Notes: generated from the sequence alone by a model not told the origin. Counted from the stretch's first letter, positions 1 through 14,346 are shown. The stretch is 64,000 nucleotides of DNA from Salinicola salarius (GCF_002179555.1 NZ_NHOU01000003.1:1-64000), one strand, 5' to 3'. Made by a program: numbers and translations.

Positions 1-26
1 CGTCTACTACGTCCCCGAATGAACGC

Positions 27-569
27 TTACGTTCCAGCACCGATACCCGCATCGCCAGGCAGGTTCTCAATAGCTGCTGCTTTGCCGTTTTCAAAGCAGG
101 GCGTGATCTTGGCCAGCACCACATCGCCATTTGCAAAGTGGGTGTAGCCCTTCTTTATCTCGCCCCAGCGTTTGGTCTCGGTAACAACGGGCGCTTTATG
201 TAGCTGGGGTACACCACTCATCGGTAAGAAGGCAGCCAGTTGATCGTCCGATACCACGTTACGAGGATTGATCTCACCGATGTCGAGCAAACGAGACCAA
301 CGCCAAGTTGCAGGAAGTACAAAGCCGTGAGGCTGTCTGATCGGCTCGCTTTCAAGCTTAAGCATCCGCTTGTATTTCTTTGCTCGGATTCGTCGCTCCC
401 GCTCTTGCTCGATGCTGGAAAGAAGCTGATCAACGTCCTCCGGGTTATCGCCACGCGGTGTAAGCGAGCCGGCAACCGCCAGTTGGTAGATCATCTGCCG
501 GAGCTGAGCGATTCCCCCCTGCGCATTGGCGATATGTCCAAACGCCGCCAGAAACTGCTGCGCGTCCAT
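27..569 (-). CDS. hsdS: Type I restriction specificity subunit HsdS, truncated
   Basis: This is the N-terminal part of the DNA-recognition subunit of a type I restriction-modification enzyme, which selects the target sequence for HsdM and HsdR. The first ~60 residues are the usual helical lead-in (QLRQMIYQLAVAGSLTPR), followed by the start of the first target-recognition domain (PATWRWSRL, then GIGAGT). The frame stops with TAA at 27-29 after 180 residues. HsdS proteins are normally about 400 residues with two recognition domains, and the break falls at the GxGxT motif in the middle of domain 1. Only 26 bases lie beyond the stop, so a frameshift, a disrupted gene or an invertible/split hsdS cannot be told apart here. 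Its ATG overlaps the hsdM stop by one base (TGATG), so the two are translationally coupled. The subunit identity is secure; its function is doubtful. Confidence 0.8.
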   Translation of the reverse strand: MDAQQFLAAFGHIANAQGGIAQLRQMIYQLAVAGSLTPRGDNPEDVDQLLSSIEQERERRIRAKKYKRMLKLESEPIRQPHGFVLPATWRWSRLLDIGEINPRNVVSDDQLAAFLPMSGVPQLHKAPVVTETKRWGEIKKGYTHFANGDVVLAKITPCFENGKAAAIENLPGDAGIGAGT

Positions 570-2344
570 CAGGCTTCCTCAGTGACGAAATGATGCGCCA
601 GCGCAGCGGTGAGTTCGCTCTTCAGGCGGTTCTCTGTTTCTTCGATCTGGCCAAGCAAGACCTTATATGCAGTGAGCAACTTATCGGGGTCGTCCGGTAG
701 TTCCTTTGGGCTGCGCGGGTTCGTTTCATCCAAGTTGTAGATAGGCCAGTAGAGGCGATCACCCGCGGCCTGAGCGTCGCGGGCTTGCAAGCGCAGGCCT
801 TCGGCCTGGGCGCGAAGGGTATCGAACTCATCTTCTACCGGCTTGCGCTGCGCGGCGTCGCTGACGCCCCTGATAGAACCACGCAGGTCGCGCATGCGGT
901 TTTCCAGCGTGCTCGCCTCAAAGTTCAGTGCTTCGGAACGATCCCAATGCGGCTTGGCAGCGGCCTCGGCTTGCTCACGCTTGGCTTTAAAATCCACCTT
1001 CCAAGCGAATTCGTTCTCTACGCGGTCGGCAAAGTCGTTGTCCTCACTGCCCCACCAGTCTTGCTCGGGCTTAAACTCGTCGAAGCGAATGGGCTTAGTC
1101 TTGCTGTAACTTTTGTAGCCCGACGGGTAAGGATGCGCGTAGTACCAGATGGTGTCGGTGTGGAAGTGCTCTTTACCGTCATCCACTGTGGCACCCTTGG
1201 TGAAGAACAGTAGATTGGTCTTGATGGTAGTATAAGGTGCGAACACACCTTTGGGCAGGCGCACGATAGTATGTAGCTTGCAGTCGCGGAGCAGTAGCCT
1301 CTTCAGCGTGGCCTTTGTGCCCTCGCCAAACAGAAAGCCATCGGGCAGTACCACGGCGGCGCGGCCGTTATCCTTCAGGAGCTTTTTAATGATGAGTGCC
1401 ATGAACATGTCGGCCGTCTCACGAGTACGCAGGTCAGCTGGGTAATCGCTACCGACGCCGTCATCTTCGTAGCCGCCAAAGGGGGGATTGGTGATGACGC
1501 AATCAACCTTGCTGTGGGCGCTCCACTCGTTCCAACCGATTCCTAGCGTGTTCTTGTGCTCAATCTGGCTAGGCACATCAATACCGTGTAGCAGCATGTT
1601 CGTGGTACACAGTAGGTGCGGGAGCTGTTTCTTCTCGATTCCGCGAATGAGCTCTTCAATGGCGCGCTGGTCTTCGGCACTAGAGCTAACTGTTATTTGG
1701 TTACGCAGGTGGTCAATGGCGGCGGTCAAGAAGCCACCCGTGCCGCAGGCCGGGTCCATTACTGCCTCCCGCTTGGCAAGGCTAGGATTGACGCGATCGA
1801 TCATGAACTGGGTAATAGCGCGCGGAGTGTAAAACTCACCGGCGTTGCCCGCACCGCGCAGGTCATTGAGTAATTGCTCGTAGACGTCACCCAAGTTAGC
1901 ACGGGTCTTGAAATCGTGGAAGTTAATGACTTCTTCCAGCTTCTCGATCACGGCTAGTAACTGGGTGCCAGACTTCATGTAATTGTTAGCATCCTCAAAA
2001 ACACTGCGAATGACCTTATGCTGAGGGCCAGCGTTGGCGTCCAGATCCTTGAGATTAGGGAACAGTTCATTGTTGACGAAGCTGTTCACCTCGCTGGCAG
2101 CAATCTGTGGTTTTTTCTTACCATCAGGCCCGGCCACGTAGGCAGCCCAGTTGCGCCAACGCATGCGCTCAGGCAATGGAGACCGGTATTTCGGGTTGTC
2201 GTCTTCCCACTCTTCTTCTCGCTGGTCGAAAACCTTAAGGAAGAGCATCCAGGTTAGCTGGCCTAGACGCTGGGCATCGCCATCGACACCGTCATCCTTG
2301 CGCATGATGTCTTGGATGGATTTGATAGTACTGCTGAGATTCAT
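569..2344 (-). CDS. hsdM: Type I DNA methyltransferase subunit HsdM
   Basis: This is the N6-adenine methyltransferase subunit of the type I system. It methylates host DNA and forms the modification core with HsdS. An HsdM N-terminal helical domain (about residues 1-130) precedes the methylase domain. The AdoMet-binding motif DPACGTGGF and the catalytic NPPF motif (VDCVITNPPFGG) are intact, and the 591-residue length is normal for the EcoEI/EcoAI-like branch. It lies 45 bases downstream of hsdR and overlaps hsdS by one base, so the three genes form one leftward operon. The region is visibly AT-richer than the genes after 4.9 kb, as expected for a horizontally acquired defence locus. Confidence 0.95.
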   Translation of the reverse strand: MNLSSTIKSIQDIMRKDDGVDGDAQRLGQLTWMLFLKVFDQREEEWEDDNPKYRSPLPERMRWRNWAAYVAGPDGKKKPQIAASEVNSFVNNELFPNLKDLDANAGPQHKVIRSVFEDANNYMKSGTQLLAVIEKLEEVINFHDFKTRANLGDVYEQLLNDLRGAGNAGEFYTPRAITQFMIDRVNPSLAKREAVMDPACGTGGFLTAAIDHLRNQITVSSSAEDQRAIEELIRGIEKKQLPHLLCTTNMLLHGIDVPSQIEHKNTLGIGWNEWSAHSKVDCVITNPPFGGYEDDGVGSDYPADLRTRETADMFMALIIKKLLKDNGRAAVVLPDGFLFGEGTKATLKRLLLRDCKLHTIVRLPKGVFAPYTTIKTNLLFFTKGATVDDGKEHFHTDTIWYYAHPYPSGYKSYSKTKPIRFDEFKPEQDWWGSEDNDFADRVENEFAWKVDFKAKREQAEAAAKPHWDRSEALNFEASTLENRMRDLRGSIRGVSDAAQRKPVEDEFDTLRAQAEGLRLQARDAQAAGDRLYWPIYNLDETNPRSPKELPDDPDKLLTAYKVLLGQIEETENRLKSELTAALAHHFVTEEA

Positions 2345-2389
2345 CGCACTGCTCTCTTTCCGCGAAGCCTAAATGGGTCAGGCTTGCCT

Positions 2390-4795
2390 CTATCCGTGGT
2401 CGTCGTATAGCGCCTTTTCAAGCACCTGCACGGCTTGTGTATATTGCTCGATGCTGCCGAATATGCCGCGCCGGATTTGTGTCTTACTGCCAAGCTGATC
2501 GAACGGAGGCAGTTCCAATACTTTGGCGTCTTCGATATCTTGCACGCCGTGGTCGGCGAACTTGTCAAGTAGAGCTGCGAGCACGGCCCGGGCCTGCTCA
2601 CCATACTGGCCAAACACATCGCGTTTTTTCACATTGTTGGCCCGCTCGCGACGGGTGAGTGGCTTCTGGTCAAAGGCGACGTGGGCGACCAGATCGAAGG
2701 CGTCCAGCTCGTAGCCATCGGGTACGGCTTGTTGCAAAATGTGCAGAGGTACACCGTGCCCTGCCAGCTCTTCCAGCACGACTTGCTTGCGCTCTGCACT
2801 GTTCCAGCGGCGCAAGAATTCGGTGAGACTGGTGAACTCGGCCTGCAGCGCCTTCTTGATGTCATCCTTGAGCAGGGCGCGGTAGTCTTCGGTAATAAGC
2901 TTGCCATCCGCATCAAGGTATTGGGAGCGTTCGACAGCGACGCTCACATCCACGTCATCGATAACGTATTTGCGGCGGCCTTCGCTAACACCACTCCCGC
3001 CGATGTCACCACCTGGCGAGCTATCATCGCCATCTATGGGCTCAGGCTCGTCGGCCCCGGATTGTGTAGAGGTTTCAGGCGGCACCACGGGTTCGTCGGG
3101 TTTGGGTTCGTAGATCACTACAGGTTCGCCATCAAAATCGGGGTCGGCGAACAGGCGTGTGGCACCTTTAAAATCCATGATGGTGAAGTAGAGCTTTTGG
3201 TAGTCTTCGCGTAGCCGGGTACCGCGACCAATGATCTGCTTGAACTCGGTCATTGAGTTGATGCTCTGGTCCAGCACAATGAGCTTGCAAGTCTTGGCAT
3301 CCACCCCAGTTGTGAGCAGCTTGGAAGTAGTAGCAATAACGGGATAAGGCTCGTCGTTGTCGATAAAGTATGAGAGCTGGGCCTTGCCCTCGTTGTCGTC
3401 TCCGGTGATGCGCATCACGTAACGGCGGTTACTGGCAGCTGCCGGGATGATCTTTACCAGTTCCTGCCGCATGCGTTCTGCATGATCCTGATCGTCACAG
3501 AAGACGATAGTTTTAGCCATCGGGTCGATAGTACTCAGGTATTCCCAAACCTTGCTGGCGACCAAGCGAGTGCGTTTTTCCAGTACCAGATTACGATCGA
3601 AATCCTTCGTATTGTACTGCCGTTGTTCGACAGCCTGACCAAGTTTGTCGATCTTACCTTGGTCAGGGGTATACCCCACAGCATCGACGTCAGAGGCAAT
3701 GCGAATGACCTTATATGGCGCAAGGAACCCGTCTTCGATGCCTTGCTTGAGTGAATAGGTGTAGATTGGCTCACCAAAGTAAGTGATGTTGCTCACCTCC
3801 TTGGTTTCCTTCGGTGTTGCAGTCAGGCCTAGGTGAGTGGCACTGCTGAAGTAACCGATCACGTCACGCCAAGCGGAGTCATCCGCCGCGCTGCCGCGAT
3901 GGCATTCGTCGATCACAACCAAGTCGAAAAAATCGGCAGGGAACTGACGGTAGATTTGCTTCCACTCTTTCCGCCCCGTCACGGCCTGATAAAGCGCCAA
4001 ATAGATTTCGTAATTCTTTTTGACTTCGCGATTAGTGACTTTGTGCATCACCTCACCGAAAGGAGCAAAGTCCTGCTGCATGGTCTGGTCTACGAGGATA
4101 TTGCGGTCAGCAAGAAATAGAATACGCTTCTTAGTTTTACTTTTCCAAAGACGCCAAATGATCTGAAACGCCGTATAGGTTTTACCCGTACCGGTAGCCA
4201 TAACCAACAGCACCCTCTGCTGACCCTTGGCGATCGCCTCGATAGCGCGATTAATGGCAACGCGCTGGTAGTAACGAGGCCTTTTGCCGCTACCATCAAC
4301 GTAAAACGGCTGCTCAATCAGTTTGACGGCGGACGGCTCGACAAGACCTTTCCACTGCTCATAAAGCTTCCAAAGGTCGCTAGGGGCAGGAAATTCGGAG
4401 AGCGAAAGTTCACGCTCAACAGGCTGCGATAAGCCAGTGCGGTCATGAAGCATGAAGCCATCACCATTACTGCTAACGGCAAACGGTGCGTCTAGCATCT
4501 CAGCATAGGCCAAGGCTTGCTGCATACCATGACCGATGGAGAACCTTGCCTGCTTCGCTTCAATAACTGCTATTGGAATGTTAGGCCTGGCATAGAGTAC
4601 AAAGTCAGCGCGCTTGGGGCCACCCTTGGCTTCAGGATTCTTTACTCGTATTGCCAGCTTGCCGCGCACAAGAACACGGCCTTCAGTAAGACGCACTTCT
4701 TCGCGAAATTGTTGATGACTCCAACCAGCCTGCTGAATAGCGGGGGTAACGAACTTGGTGCAGATGTCTCGTTCGCTCAGCTTATTCTTATCCAT
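2390..4795 (-). CDS. hsdR: Type I restriction endonuclease subunit HsdR
   Basis: This is the ATP-dependent translocase and nuclease subunit that cleaves unmodified DNA. An N-terminal PD-(D/E)xK-type nuclease region (IAVIEAKQA) is followed by a superfamily 2 helicase core: Walker A MATGTGKT, DECH box VIDECHRG, motif III GLTATP, and motif VI IGRGTRLRED. The C-terminal third resembles the EcoEI-type HsdR C-terminal domain, and the ~800-residue length fits that (type IB-like) branch rather than the longer EcoR124 type. The ATG at 4795 is preceded by a GGGG ribosome-binding run. An in-frame GTG lies four codons upstream (4807) and is a weaker choice. No frameshift or missing motif is seen, so restriction ability would depend on a working HsdS. 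Confidence 0.95.
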   Translation of the reverse strand: MDKNKLSERDICTKFVTPAIQQAGWSHQQFREEVRLTEGRVLVRGKLAIRVKNPEAKGGPKRADFVLYARPNIPIAVIEAKQARFSIGHGMQQALAYAEMLDAPFAVSSNGDGFMLHDRTGLSQPVERELSLSEFPAPSDLWKLYEQWKGLVEPSAVKLIEQPFYVDGSGKRPRYYQRVAINRAIEAIAKGQQRVLLVMATGTGKTYTAFQIIWRLWKSKTKKRILFLADRNILVDQTMQQDFAPFGEVMHKVTNREVKKNYEIYLALYQAVTGRKEWKQIYRQFPADFFDLVVIDECHRGSAADDSAWRDVIGYFSSATHLGLTATPKETKEVSNITYFGEPIYTYSLKQGIEDGFLAPYKVIRIASDVDAVGYTPDQGKIDKLGQAVEQRQYNTKDFDRNLVLEKRTRLVASKVWEYLSTIDPMAKTIVFCDDQDHAERMRQELVKIIPAAASNRRYVMRITGDDNEGKAQLSYFIDNDEPYPVIATTSKLLTTGVDAKTCKLIVLDQSINSMTEFKQIIGRGTRLREDYQKLYFTIMDFKGATRLFADPDFDGEPVVIYEPKPDEPVVPPETSTQSGADEPEPIDGDDSSPGGDIGGSGVSEGRRKYVIDDVDVSVAVERSQYLDADGKLITEDYRALLKDDIKKALQAEFTSLTEFLRRWNSAERKQVVLEELAGHGVPLHILQQAVPDGYELDAFDLVAHVAFDQKPLTRRERANNVKKRDVFGQYGEQARAVLAALLDKFADHGVQDIEDAKVLELPPFDQLGSKTQIRRGIFGSIEQYTQAVQVLEKALYDDHG

Positions 4796-4871
4796 CACGT
4801 GCCCCACAGGCCAGAGTGTGTATAGAAGCTCAACAACAAACTATGTGCCGAATTTCGGTACTAACTAGTAA

Positions 4872-4899
4872 CAAGAACCCGCTCGGTAGCGGGTTCTTG
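4872..4899 (-). terminator. Rho-independent-type hairpin after guaA
   Basis: A perfect 12-bp inverted repeat (CAAGAACCCGCT and its complement) flanks a 4-base loop in the AT-rich gap between guaA and hsdR. It follows the guaA stop by 24 bases and would end the guaBA transcript before hsdR. The T-tract on the minus strand is interrupted (TTACTAGTTAGT), so efficiency is uncertain. Confidence 0.7.
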
Positions 4900-4923
4900 G
4901 TTAAAACAATACTTTTTAAATAC

Positions 4924-6498
4924 TCACTCCCACTCAATCGTCGCCGGCGGCTTGCTGCTCACGTCGTAGGTCACCCGCGATACGCCGCTGATCTCGTTGA
5001 TTATGCGGTTGGAGACCTTTTCCAGCAGCTCATACGGCAGGTGAGCCCAGCGGGCGGTCATGAAGTCGATGGTTTCGACAGCGCGCAGGGCGATAACCCA
5101 CTCGTAGCGGCGGCCGTCGCCGACGACGCCGACGGACTTGACCGGCAGGAACACGGCAAACGCCTGGCTGGTCTTGTGGTACCAGTCGAAGTTGTGCAGC
5201 TCTTCGATGAAGATGGCGTCGGCTTCACGCAGGATGTCGGCGTACTCCTTTTTCACTTCGCCGAGGATGCGCACGCCGAGGCCCGGCCCGGGGAACGGGT
5301 GGCGGTAGACCATGTCGTACGGCAGGCCGAGCTCGAGGCCGAGCTTGCGCACTTCATCCTTGAACAGTTCACGCAGCGGTTCGACCAGCTTGAGCTTCAT
5401 GGTCTCGGGCAGGCCGCCGACGTTGTGGTGCGACTTGATCACGTGGGCCTTGCCGGTCTTGCTGGCGGCGGATTCGATCACGTCCGGGTAGATGGTGCCC
5501 TGGGCGAGGAATTCGACACCGTCGATCTTGGCGGCTTCACGGTCGAATACGTCGATGAAGGTGTTGCCGATGATCTTGCGCTTGGCTTCGGGGTCGTTCT
5601 CGCCACCCAGCTTGGTGAGGAATTCCTCTTCTGCGTCGACGCGGATCACCTTGACGCCCATGTGGCTGGCGAAGGTTTCCATCACCTGATCGCCTTCCTG
5701 CTTGCGCAGCAGGCCGTTGTCGACGAACACGCAGGTGAGCTGATCGCCGATCGCCTTGTGCAGCAGCGCGGCGACGACGGAGGAATCCACCCCGCCGGAG
5801 AGGCCGAGCAGCACGTGGCGGTCGCCGACCTGTTCGCGGACGCGCTCGGTCAGGTCTTCGATGATCTGCGCCGGGGTCCACAGGCGTTCGGCCTTGCAGA
5901 TATCCAGCACGAAGCGCTCGAGAATGCGCTGGCCCTGCAGGGTGTGGGTCACTTCCGGGTGGAACTGCACGCCATAGAAGCGCTTTTCCGGCCAGGTCAT
6001 GGCGGCGATCGGGCAGCTCGGCGTGGAGGCGGTGACGGTGAATTCCGCCGGAGCGCGGGCGACCTTGTCGCCGTGGCTCATCCACACGTCCAGCAGCGCC
6101 CCGCCGTCGTGGCCGACATGATCCATGATCCCGCCGAGCAGGTCGTCTTCACCAGACACGTTGATCTGGGCGTAGCCGAATTCGCGCTTGTTGGAGCCTT
6201 CGGTCGCGCCGCCGAGCTGTTCGGCCATGGTCTGCATGCCGTAGCAGATGCCGAAGATCGGCAGGCCCATCTCGAACACGCACGCAGGCGCGCGCGGCGA
6301 GCCCAGCTCGGAGACCGATTCCGGCCCACCGGAGAGGATGATGCCGTTGGGGTTGTATTCGCGGATCTCTTCTTCGGTGATATCGAAGGCGCGGATCTCG
6401 GAATAAACCCCGATCTCGCGCACGCGGCGCGCGATCAGCTGCGTGTACTGGGAGCCGAAGTCGAGGATCAGGATCTTGTGCGAATGGATGTCGGTCAT
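4924..6498 (-). CDS. guaA: GMP synthase (glutamine-hydrolysing)
   Basis: This enzyme converts XMP to GMP using ATP and glutamine, the last step of de novo guanine nucleotide synthesis. The class I glutamine amidotransferase domain comes first ([18 protein letters not shown]; catalytic Cys in FGICYGMQ; His-x-Glu in [10 protein letters not shown]). The ATP-pyrophosphatase domain follows (P-loop LSGGVDSSV), then the C-terminal dimerisation domain ending PPATIEWE. With the ATG at 6498 the product has 524 residues, the normal size. A longer open frame to 6618 would add about 40 residues with no family similarity, and it overlaps the repeat region. It lies 260 bases downstream of guaB on the same strand, so it is probably co-transcribed with guaB despite the repeat between them. 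Confidence 0.97.
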   Translation of the reverse strand: MTDIHSHKILILDFGSQYTQLIARRVREIGVYSEIRAFDITEEEIREYNPNGIILSGGPESVSELGSPRAPACVFEMGLPIFGICYGMQTMAEQLGGATEGSNKREFGYAQINVSGEDDLLGGIMDHVGHDGGALLDVWMSHGDKVARAPAEFTVTASTPSCPIAAMTWPEKRFYGVQFHPEVTHTLQGQRILERFVLDICKAERLWTPAQIIEDLTERVREQVGDRHVLLGLSGGVDSSVVAALLHKAIGDQLTCVFVDNGLLRKQEGDQVMETFASHMGVKVIRVDAEEEFLTKLGGENDPEAKRKIIGNTFIDVFDREAAKIDGVEFLAQGTIYPDVIESAASKTGKAHVIKSHHNVGGLPETMKLKLVEPLRELFKDEVRKLGLELGLPYDMVYRHPFPGPGLGVRILGEVKKEYADILREADAIFIEELHNFDWYHKTSQAFAVFLPVKSVGVVGDGRRYEWVIALRAVETIDFMTARWAHLPYELLEKVSNRIINEISGVSRVTYDVSSKPPATIEWE

Positions 6499-6623
6499 CG
6501 GATGAGCCCTGGAAGTGAACCTAAAACAAGCAGCGGCGCTGTTAGGCGCCGCTGATGAAGCCGGAAATGGCTGGAAACTGTTTCGATGATCGAGCCCATG
6601 CAAGATGGACTCGACCATGAAAA

Positions 6624-6743
6624 GAAACCTTTCGAGCGATGCTCAGGGGAGGCGAACGGCGGCGAGATAGCGGAGTTTACGTGTTGGTAAATGAGCATAT
6701 CGAGCCGCCGTTCAACAAAGCCTGAGCGAGCGCAGATGGTTTC
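6624..6743. repeat. Dispersed foldback repeat, copy A (between guaB and guaA)
   Basis: This is a long imperfect inverted repeat. The outer arms are GAAACC...GGTTTC and GCTCAGG...CCTGAGC, the middle arms GAACGGCGGC...GCCGCCGTTC, and the inner part reads GCGGAGTTTAC, then GTAAATGAGCAT. The same layout and the inner GTAAATGAGCAT recur at 18702-18825. The copy ends 15 bases after the guaB stop. It has no open frame and would fold into one long RNA stem in the guaBA message. It behaves like a REP/MITE-type intergenic element; its class name is not known to me. Confidence 0.75.
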
Positions 6744-6758
6744 CTGAATCACGAACGA

Positions 6759-9907
<3,149 letters not shown>

Positions 9908-10044
9908 CGCGGTAACACCCCCGGGTAGCAACCGTTCTGTGATAATCGCGAACAGTGCGTGAATTATCCGCCGGCATTGTACCTTACCGGTCCCGTGCGC
10001 CGGTGCCAGGCTGGAACCCCTTTACTGACTCGGGCAGCCATCGC

Positions 10045-11202
10045 ATGACAGGACTTTCTCCTCTCCGCCTCGCGTTCGCACTTTGCATGATCACCACAGC
10101 GGTCAATCTGCAGGCGCCGCTCTACGACGCTCTGGCCGCGCAAGACGGGTTGGGCGTCGGCGCTACCAGCGTGGCTTTCGCCTGCTACGTGCTAGGCATC
10201 ATGCCGGTCCTGCTGACATTGAACGGCCTGCCGGAACGCGTCGGGCGGCGCCCGCTGATCGTTGCGGCGCTGTGTCTTTGCCTGGCGGCAACGTCACTGA
10301 CACTGGTGTCTCCCGGGCTGGTCACCTTGGGCATTGCTCGCTTCCTGATGGGCCTGGGCACCGCGCTGACCTCGGCCGTCGCACCGGCCTACATGCTCGA
10401 GCTGTTCCAAGGCCGCGACAAGCGTGTGCCGGCGAACTGGGTCACGGCCAGTACGTCACTGGGTTTCGGCCTCGGAGCCGCGGTGACCAGTCTCTTCGTC
10501 CTGAACGCCCCTAGTCTGACCCCGCCCAGTCTCTGGCTGTATCTGGGTGCTGCAAGTCTGGCCTTGCTGCTGACGATCGGCCTAGCCGATGAAACGCCAC
10601 GCCAAGGGCATGCCACCATGCTCCGGTTGCCGGCCTTCCCGGCCGGAGCGCTCCCGTTCGGGCTGGCGATCCTGCTGGCCTGGGCCACGGTCGGGCTAGT
10701 CATCGCGATTCTACCGTCGACGCTGGCGCGACACGGGCTCACCGCCTGGTCCGGTTTCGCCACTTTCGGCATCTGCAGTTGTGGCGTACTGTTCCAGCCA
10801 TGGGCGCGGAGGCTCTCGCCCCACACCGCGACCCAACTGGGCCTGGTCATTCTGCCCCTGGCGTATGCGGTGATCGCCTGGGGGGCACTCACCGGGACAC
10901 TGTCTGCAGTGCTCATCGGCACCGTCGCCGCCAGCAGTGCCTGCTACGGCTTCGTCTACCTGGGCGGTTTGAGTGGCGTTCTCGCTATCACCAGCGAGCG
11001 ACAATCCAGTGCCAGCGCCGGCTTTTTTCTGCTCGCCTACGTTGGCTTCAGTCTGCCCGTCGTCACCACTGGCGCGCTGATCGATAGCTTTGGACACACG
11101 ATTGCCCTGCAGCTTTTCGGCGGCGCGCTGCTCGCCGGGGCAATCTTCGTGAGCTGGCTGCTGAAGTCTGCCTCGACGCAAGGCGCTGAAGCGGAATGCT
11201 AG
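10045..11202 (+). CDS. MFS transporter
   Basis: This is a 12-helix major facilitator superfamily protein of 385 residues. The first helix (LRLAFALCMITTAVNLQAPLY) is followed by the typical loop 2-3 region (LPERVGRRPLIV) and a helix 4-5 stretch (GIARFLMGLGTALTSAVAPAYML). The ATG at 10045 is chosen because helix 1 begins a few residues later. A GTG at 9955 would add 30 hydrophilic residues, and neither start has a strong ribosome-binding site. Its divergent MocR neighbour suggests ligand-controlled expression, perhaps of an amino-acid or vitamin B6-related exporter, but the substrate is unknown. Confidence 0.85.
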   Translation: MTGLSPLRLAFALCMITTAVNLQAPLYDALAAQDGLGVGATSVAFACYVLGIMPVLLTLNGLPERVGRRPLIVAALCLCLAATSLTLVSPGLVTLGIARFLMGLGTALTSAVAPAYMLELFQGRDKRVPANWVTASTSLGFGLGAAVTSLFVLNAPSLTPPSLWLYLGAASLALLLTIGLADETPRQGHATMLRLPAFPAGALPFGLAILLAWATVGLVIAILPSTLARHGLTAWSGFATFGICSCGVLFQPWARRLSPHTATQLGLVILPLAYAVIAWGALTGTLSAVLIGTVAASSACYGFVYLGGLSGVLAITSERQSSASAGFFLLAYVGFSLPVVTTGALIDSFGHTIALQLFGGALLAGAIFVSWLLKSASTQGAEAEC

Positions 11203-11235
11203 ACTGGCCGCACTTTCTATCTAACGAGGTCCGCG

Positions 11236-12606
11236 ATGGACAAACCGGGCAGAACGACGCTATCCGTCAGCGATCTCAACCGCCAGGCCCGCCAGATGCT
11301 GGAGCGCGGCTTCGGCGACTGCTGGGTCGAGGGGGAAATTTCCGGACTGGCGCGGCCCGCTTCCGGCCACATCTACTTCACGCTGAAGGATGCCAAGGCG
11401 CAGCTCAGGTGCGCGTTCTTCCGCAACCGGGCGGGCCTTTCCCGCACGCCGTTGAAGGATGGCGACCGGATCAAGGTGCGCGGGCGGGTGTCGATCTTCG
11501 AGCCGCGGGGCGATTACCAGTTGATCGTCGATGCCGTCCAGCCCAGCGGCGAAGGCGAGCTGATGGCGGCCTACGAGCGACTGAAGCGGCAGTTGAACGC
11601 CGAAGGCGTGTTCGCCAATGCCCGGCCGCTGCCCTACCCGCCCCGGCATCTGGCGCTGATCACTTCCCCCACCGGCGCGGCGATTCGCGATGTGCTGGCG
11701 GTGCTGCGGGCGCGCTGGCCGATGGTTCGCGTCAGCGTGTTCCCGTCGCCGGTGCAGGGTCGCGAGGCGCCACCGGCGCTGATCCGGGCGCTGGCCCTGA
11801 TTAATCGTCAGGTGAGAACCAATCGTCAGGCGCGACGGGAAGACGCAAGCGACCCTTTCGATGCGATTCTGATCACTCGCGGCGGCGGCAGTCTGGAAGA
11901 CCTGTGGGCGTTCAACGACGAGCATCTGGTCCGCGCGATCTTCCACTCTTCGCTGCCGGTAATGGCGGCCATCGGCCACGAGGTCGACACGACGCTGGCC
12001 GAGTTTGCCGCCGATGTCCGCGCGCCGACGCCTTCCGCCGCCGCCGAACGGCTGGTGCCGGATCGCCGCGATCTCGAGGCGACGCTGAATCAGCAGCGGA
12101 GAAGGCTTCACCAGGCGTGGCGCGGGCGCTTCAACGCCGAGTCCCAACGGCTCGATCATCTGCGTGCTAGGCTGCGCCATCCCGGCGAACGCCTGGCTCA
12201 ACAGCGTCAGCATCTGGCGGGGCTGGATCGTCGGCTGCAACTGGCGATGCGCCAGCGCCTGCAACGGGACCGCCAACGGCTGGATGCCGCCACTCGGCGC
12301 TTCACGCTGCATGACCCGAGCCGGACGCTGCGCCAGGCTCGCGAACGGGTCGAACAGCTCCGGCAGCGGCTGGAAGCCGGCCAGCGGCGGAAACTGCAGC
12401 AGGAGCGCCAGAACCTGCAGGGAATCGCCCGCGAGCTCAATGCGGTCAGCCCGCTGGCCGTGCTGGGCCGGGGCTATTCGATCCTGCAGGACGACCGCGG
12501 CCAGGTCGTCCGCGCCGCTAGCCAGACCCAACCTGGCCAGACGCTGACGGCCCGTCTCGGCGAAGGCCGCCTGAAGCTGGAGGTGAAGCGGCGGCTGAAG
12601 CGCTGA
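11236..12606 (+). CDS. xseA: Exodeoxyribonuclease VII large subunit
   Basis: This is the large subunit of exonuclease VII, which degrades single-stranded DNA in repair. An N-terminal OB-fold (GEISGLARPASGHIYFTLKD) precedes the catalytic domain (ITSPTGAAIRDVL, ITRGGGSLEDLWAFND, GHEVDTTLAEFAAD). Then comes a long Gln/Arg-rich coiled coil (about residues 270-400) that binds the small subunit, and a short C-terminal segment (VLGRGYSI). At 456 residues it has the usual size. It starts 34 bases after the MFS gene on the same strand, behind CGAGG as ribosome-binding site, and is followed by a strong hairpin. Confidence 0.97.
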   Translation: MDKPGRTTLSVSDLNRQARQMLERGFGDCWVEGEISGLARPASGHIYFTLKDAKAQLRCAFFRNRAGLSRTPLKDGDRIKVRGRVSIFEPRGDYQLIVDAVQPSGEGELMAAYERLKRQLNAEGVFANARPLPYPPRHLALITSPTGAAIRDVLAVLRARWPMVRVSVFPSPVQGREAPPALIRALALINRQVRTNRQARREDASDPFDAILITRGGGSLEDLWAFNDEHLVRAIFHSSLPVMAAIGHEVDTTLAEFAADVRAPTPSAAAERLVPDRRDLEATLNQQRRRLHQAWRGRFNAESQRLDHLRARLRHPGERLAQQRQHLAGLDRRLQLAMRQRLQRDRQRLDAATRRFTLHDPSRTLRQARERVEQLRQRLEAGQRRKLQQERQNLQGIARELNAVSPLAVLGRGYSILQDDRGQVVRAASQTQPGQTLTARLGEGRLKLEVKRRLKR

Positions 12607-12662
12607 TACATCGAGAAGACAGAGCGGTTGCCGCTCGGTAATCGACGACAAGCCATCGGCAA

Positions 12663-12704
12663 AAAGCCACCGCCAGCAATTCGCTCATCGCCGGCGGTGG
12701 CTTT
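12663..12704. terminator. Bidirectional terminator between xseA and glrR
   Basis: Two 12-base arms (AAAGCCACCGCC / GGCGGTGGCTTT) enclose an 18-base loop. An A-run precedes and a T-rich stretch follows, so the hairpin can end transcription of both convergent genes. Confidence 0.8.
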
Positions 12705-12734
12705 CGACTTTCCTGTACTCGATTGCGAGCGGCG

Positions 12735-14165
<1,431 letters not shown>

Positions 14166-14346
14166 GGGATGGGCACCTCCTGCCACCGCTTCACCTTATC
14201 GATGCCGATGAAGGCGTGTCACGCTCGATGTGACGCGGTCGTGCGACGCCGGTATTGCCTGGGTCGCACGGATGGCCTGGTTTTTACGTGTGTGTTGATA
14301 TTCGCGGGGATCTTATTCGAAGATCGGTCGCGAGCGTCCTCGGAGA

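Noticed and set aside
4816-6555. Open frame antisense to guaA (and similar frames opposite guaB, pitA and alaS)
   Set aside because: These are rich in His/Asp/Val repeats from reverse-strand codons; the sense-strand genes are unambiguous.
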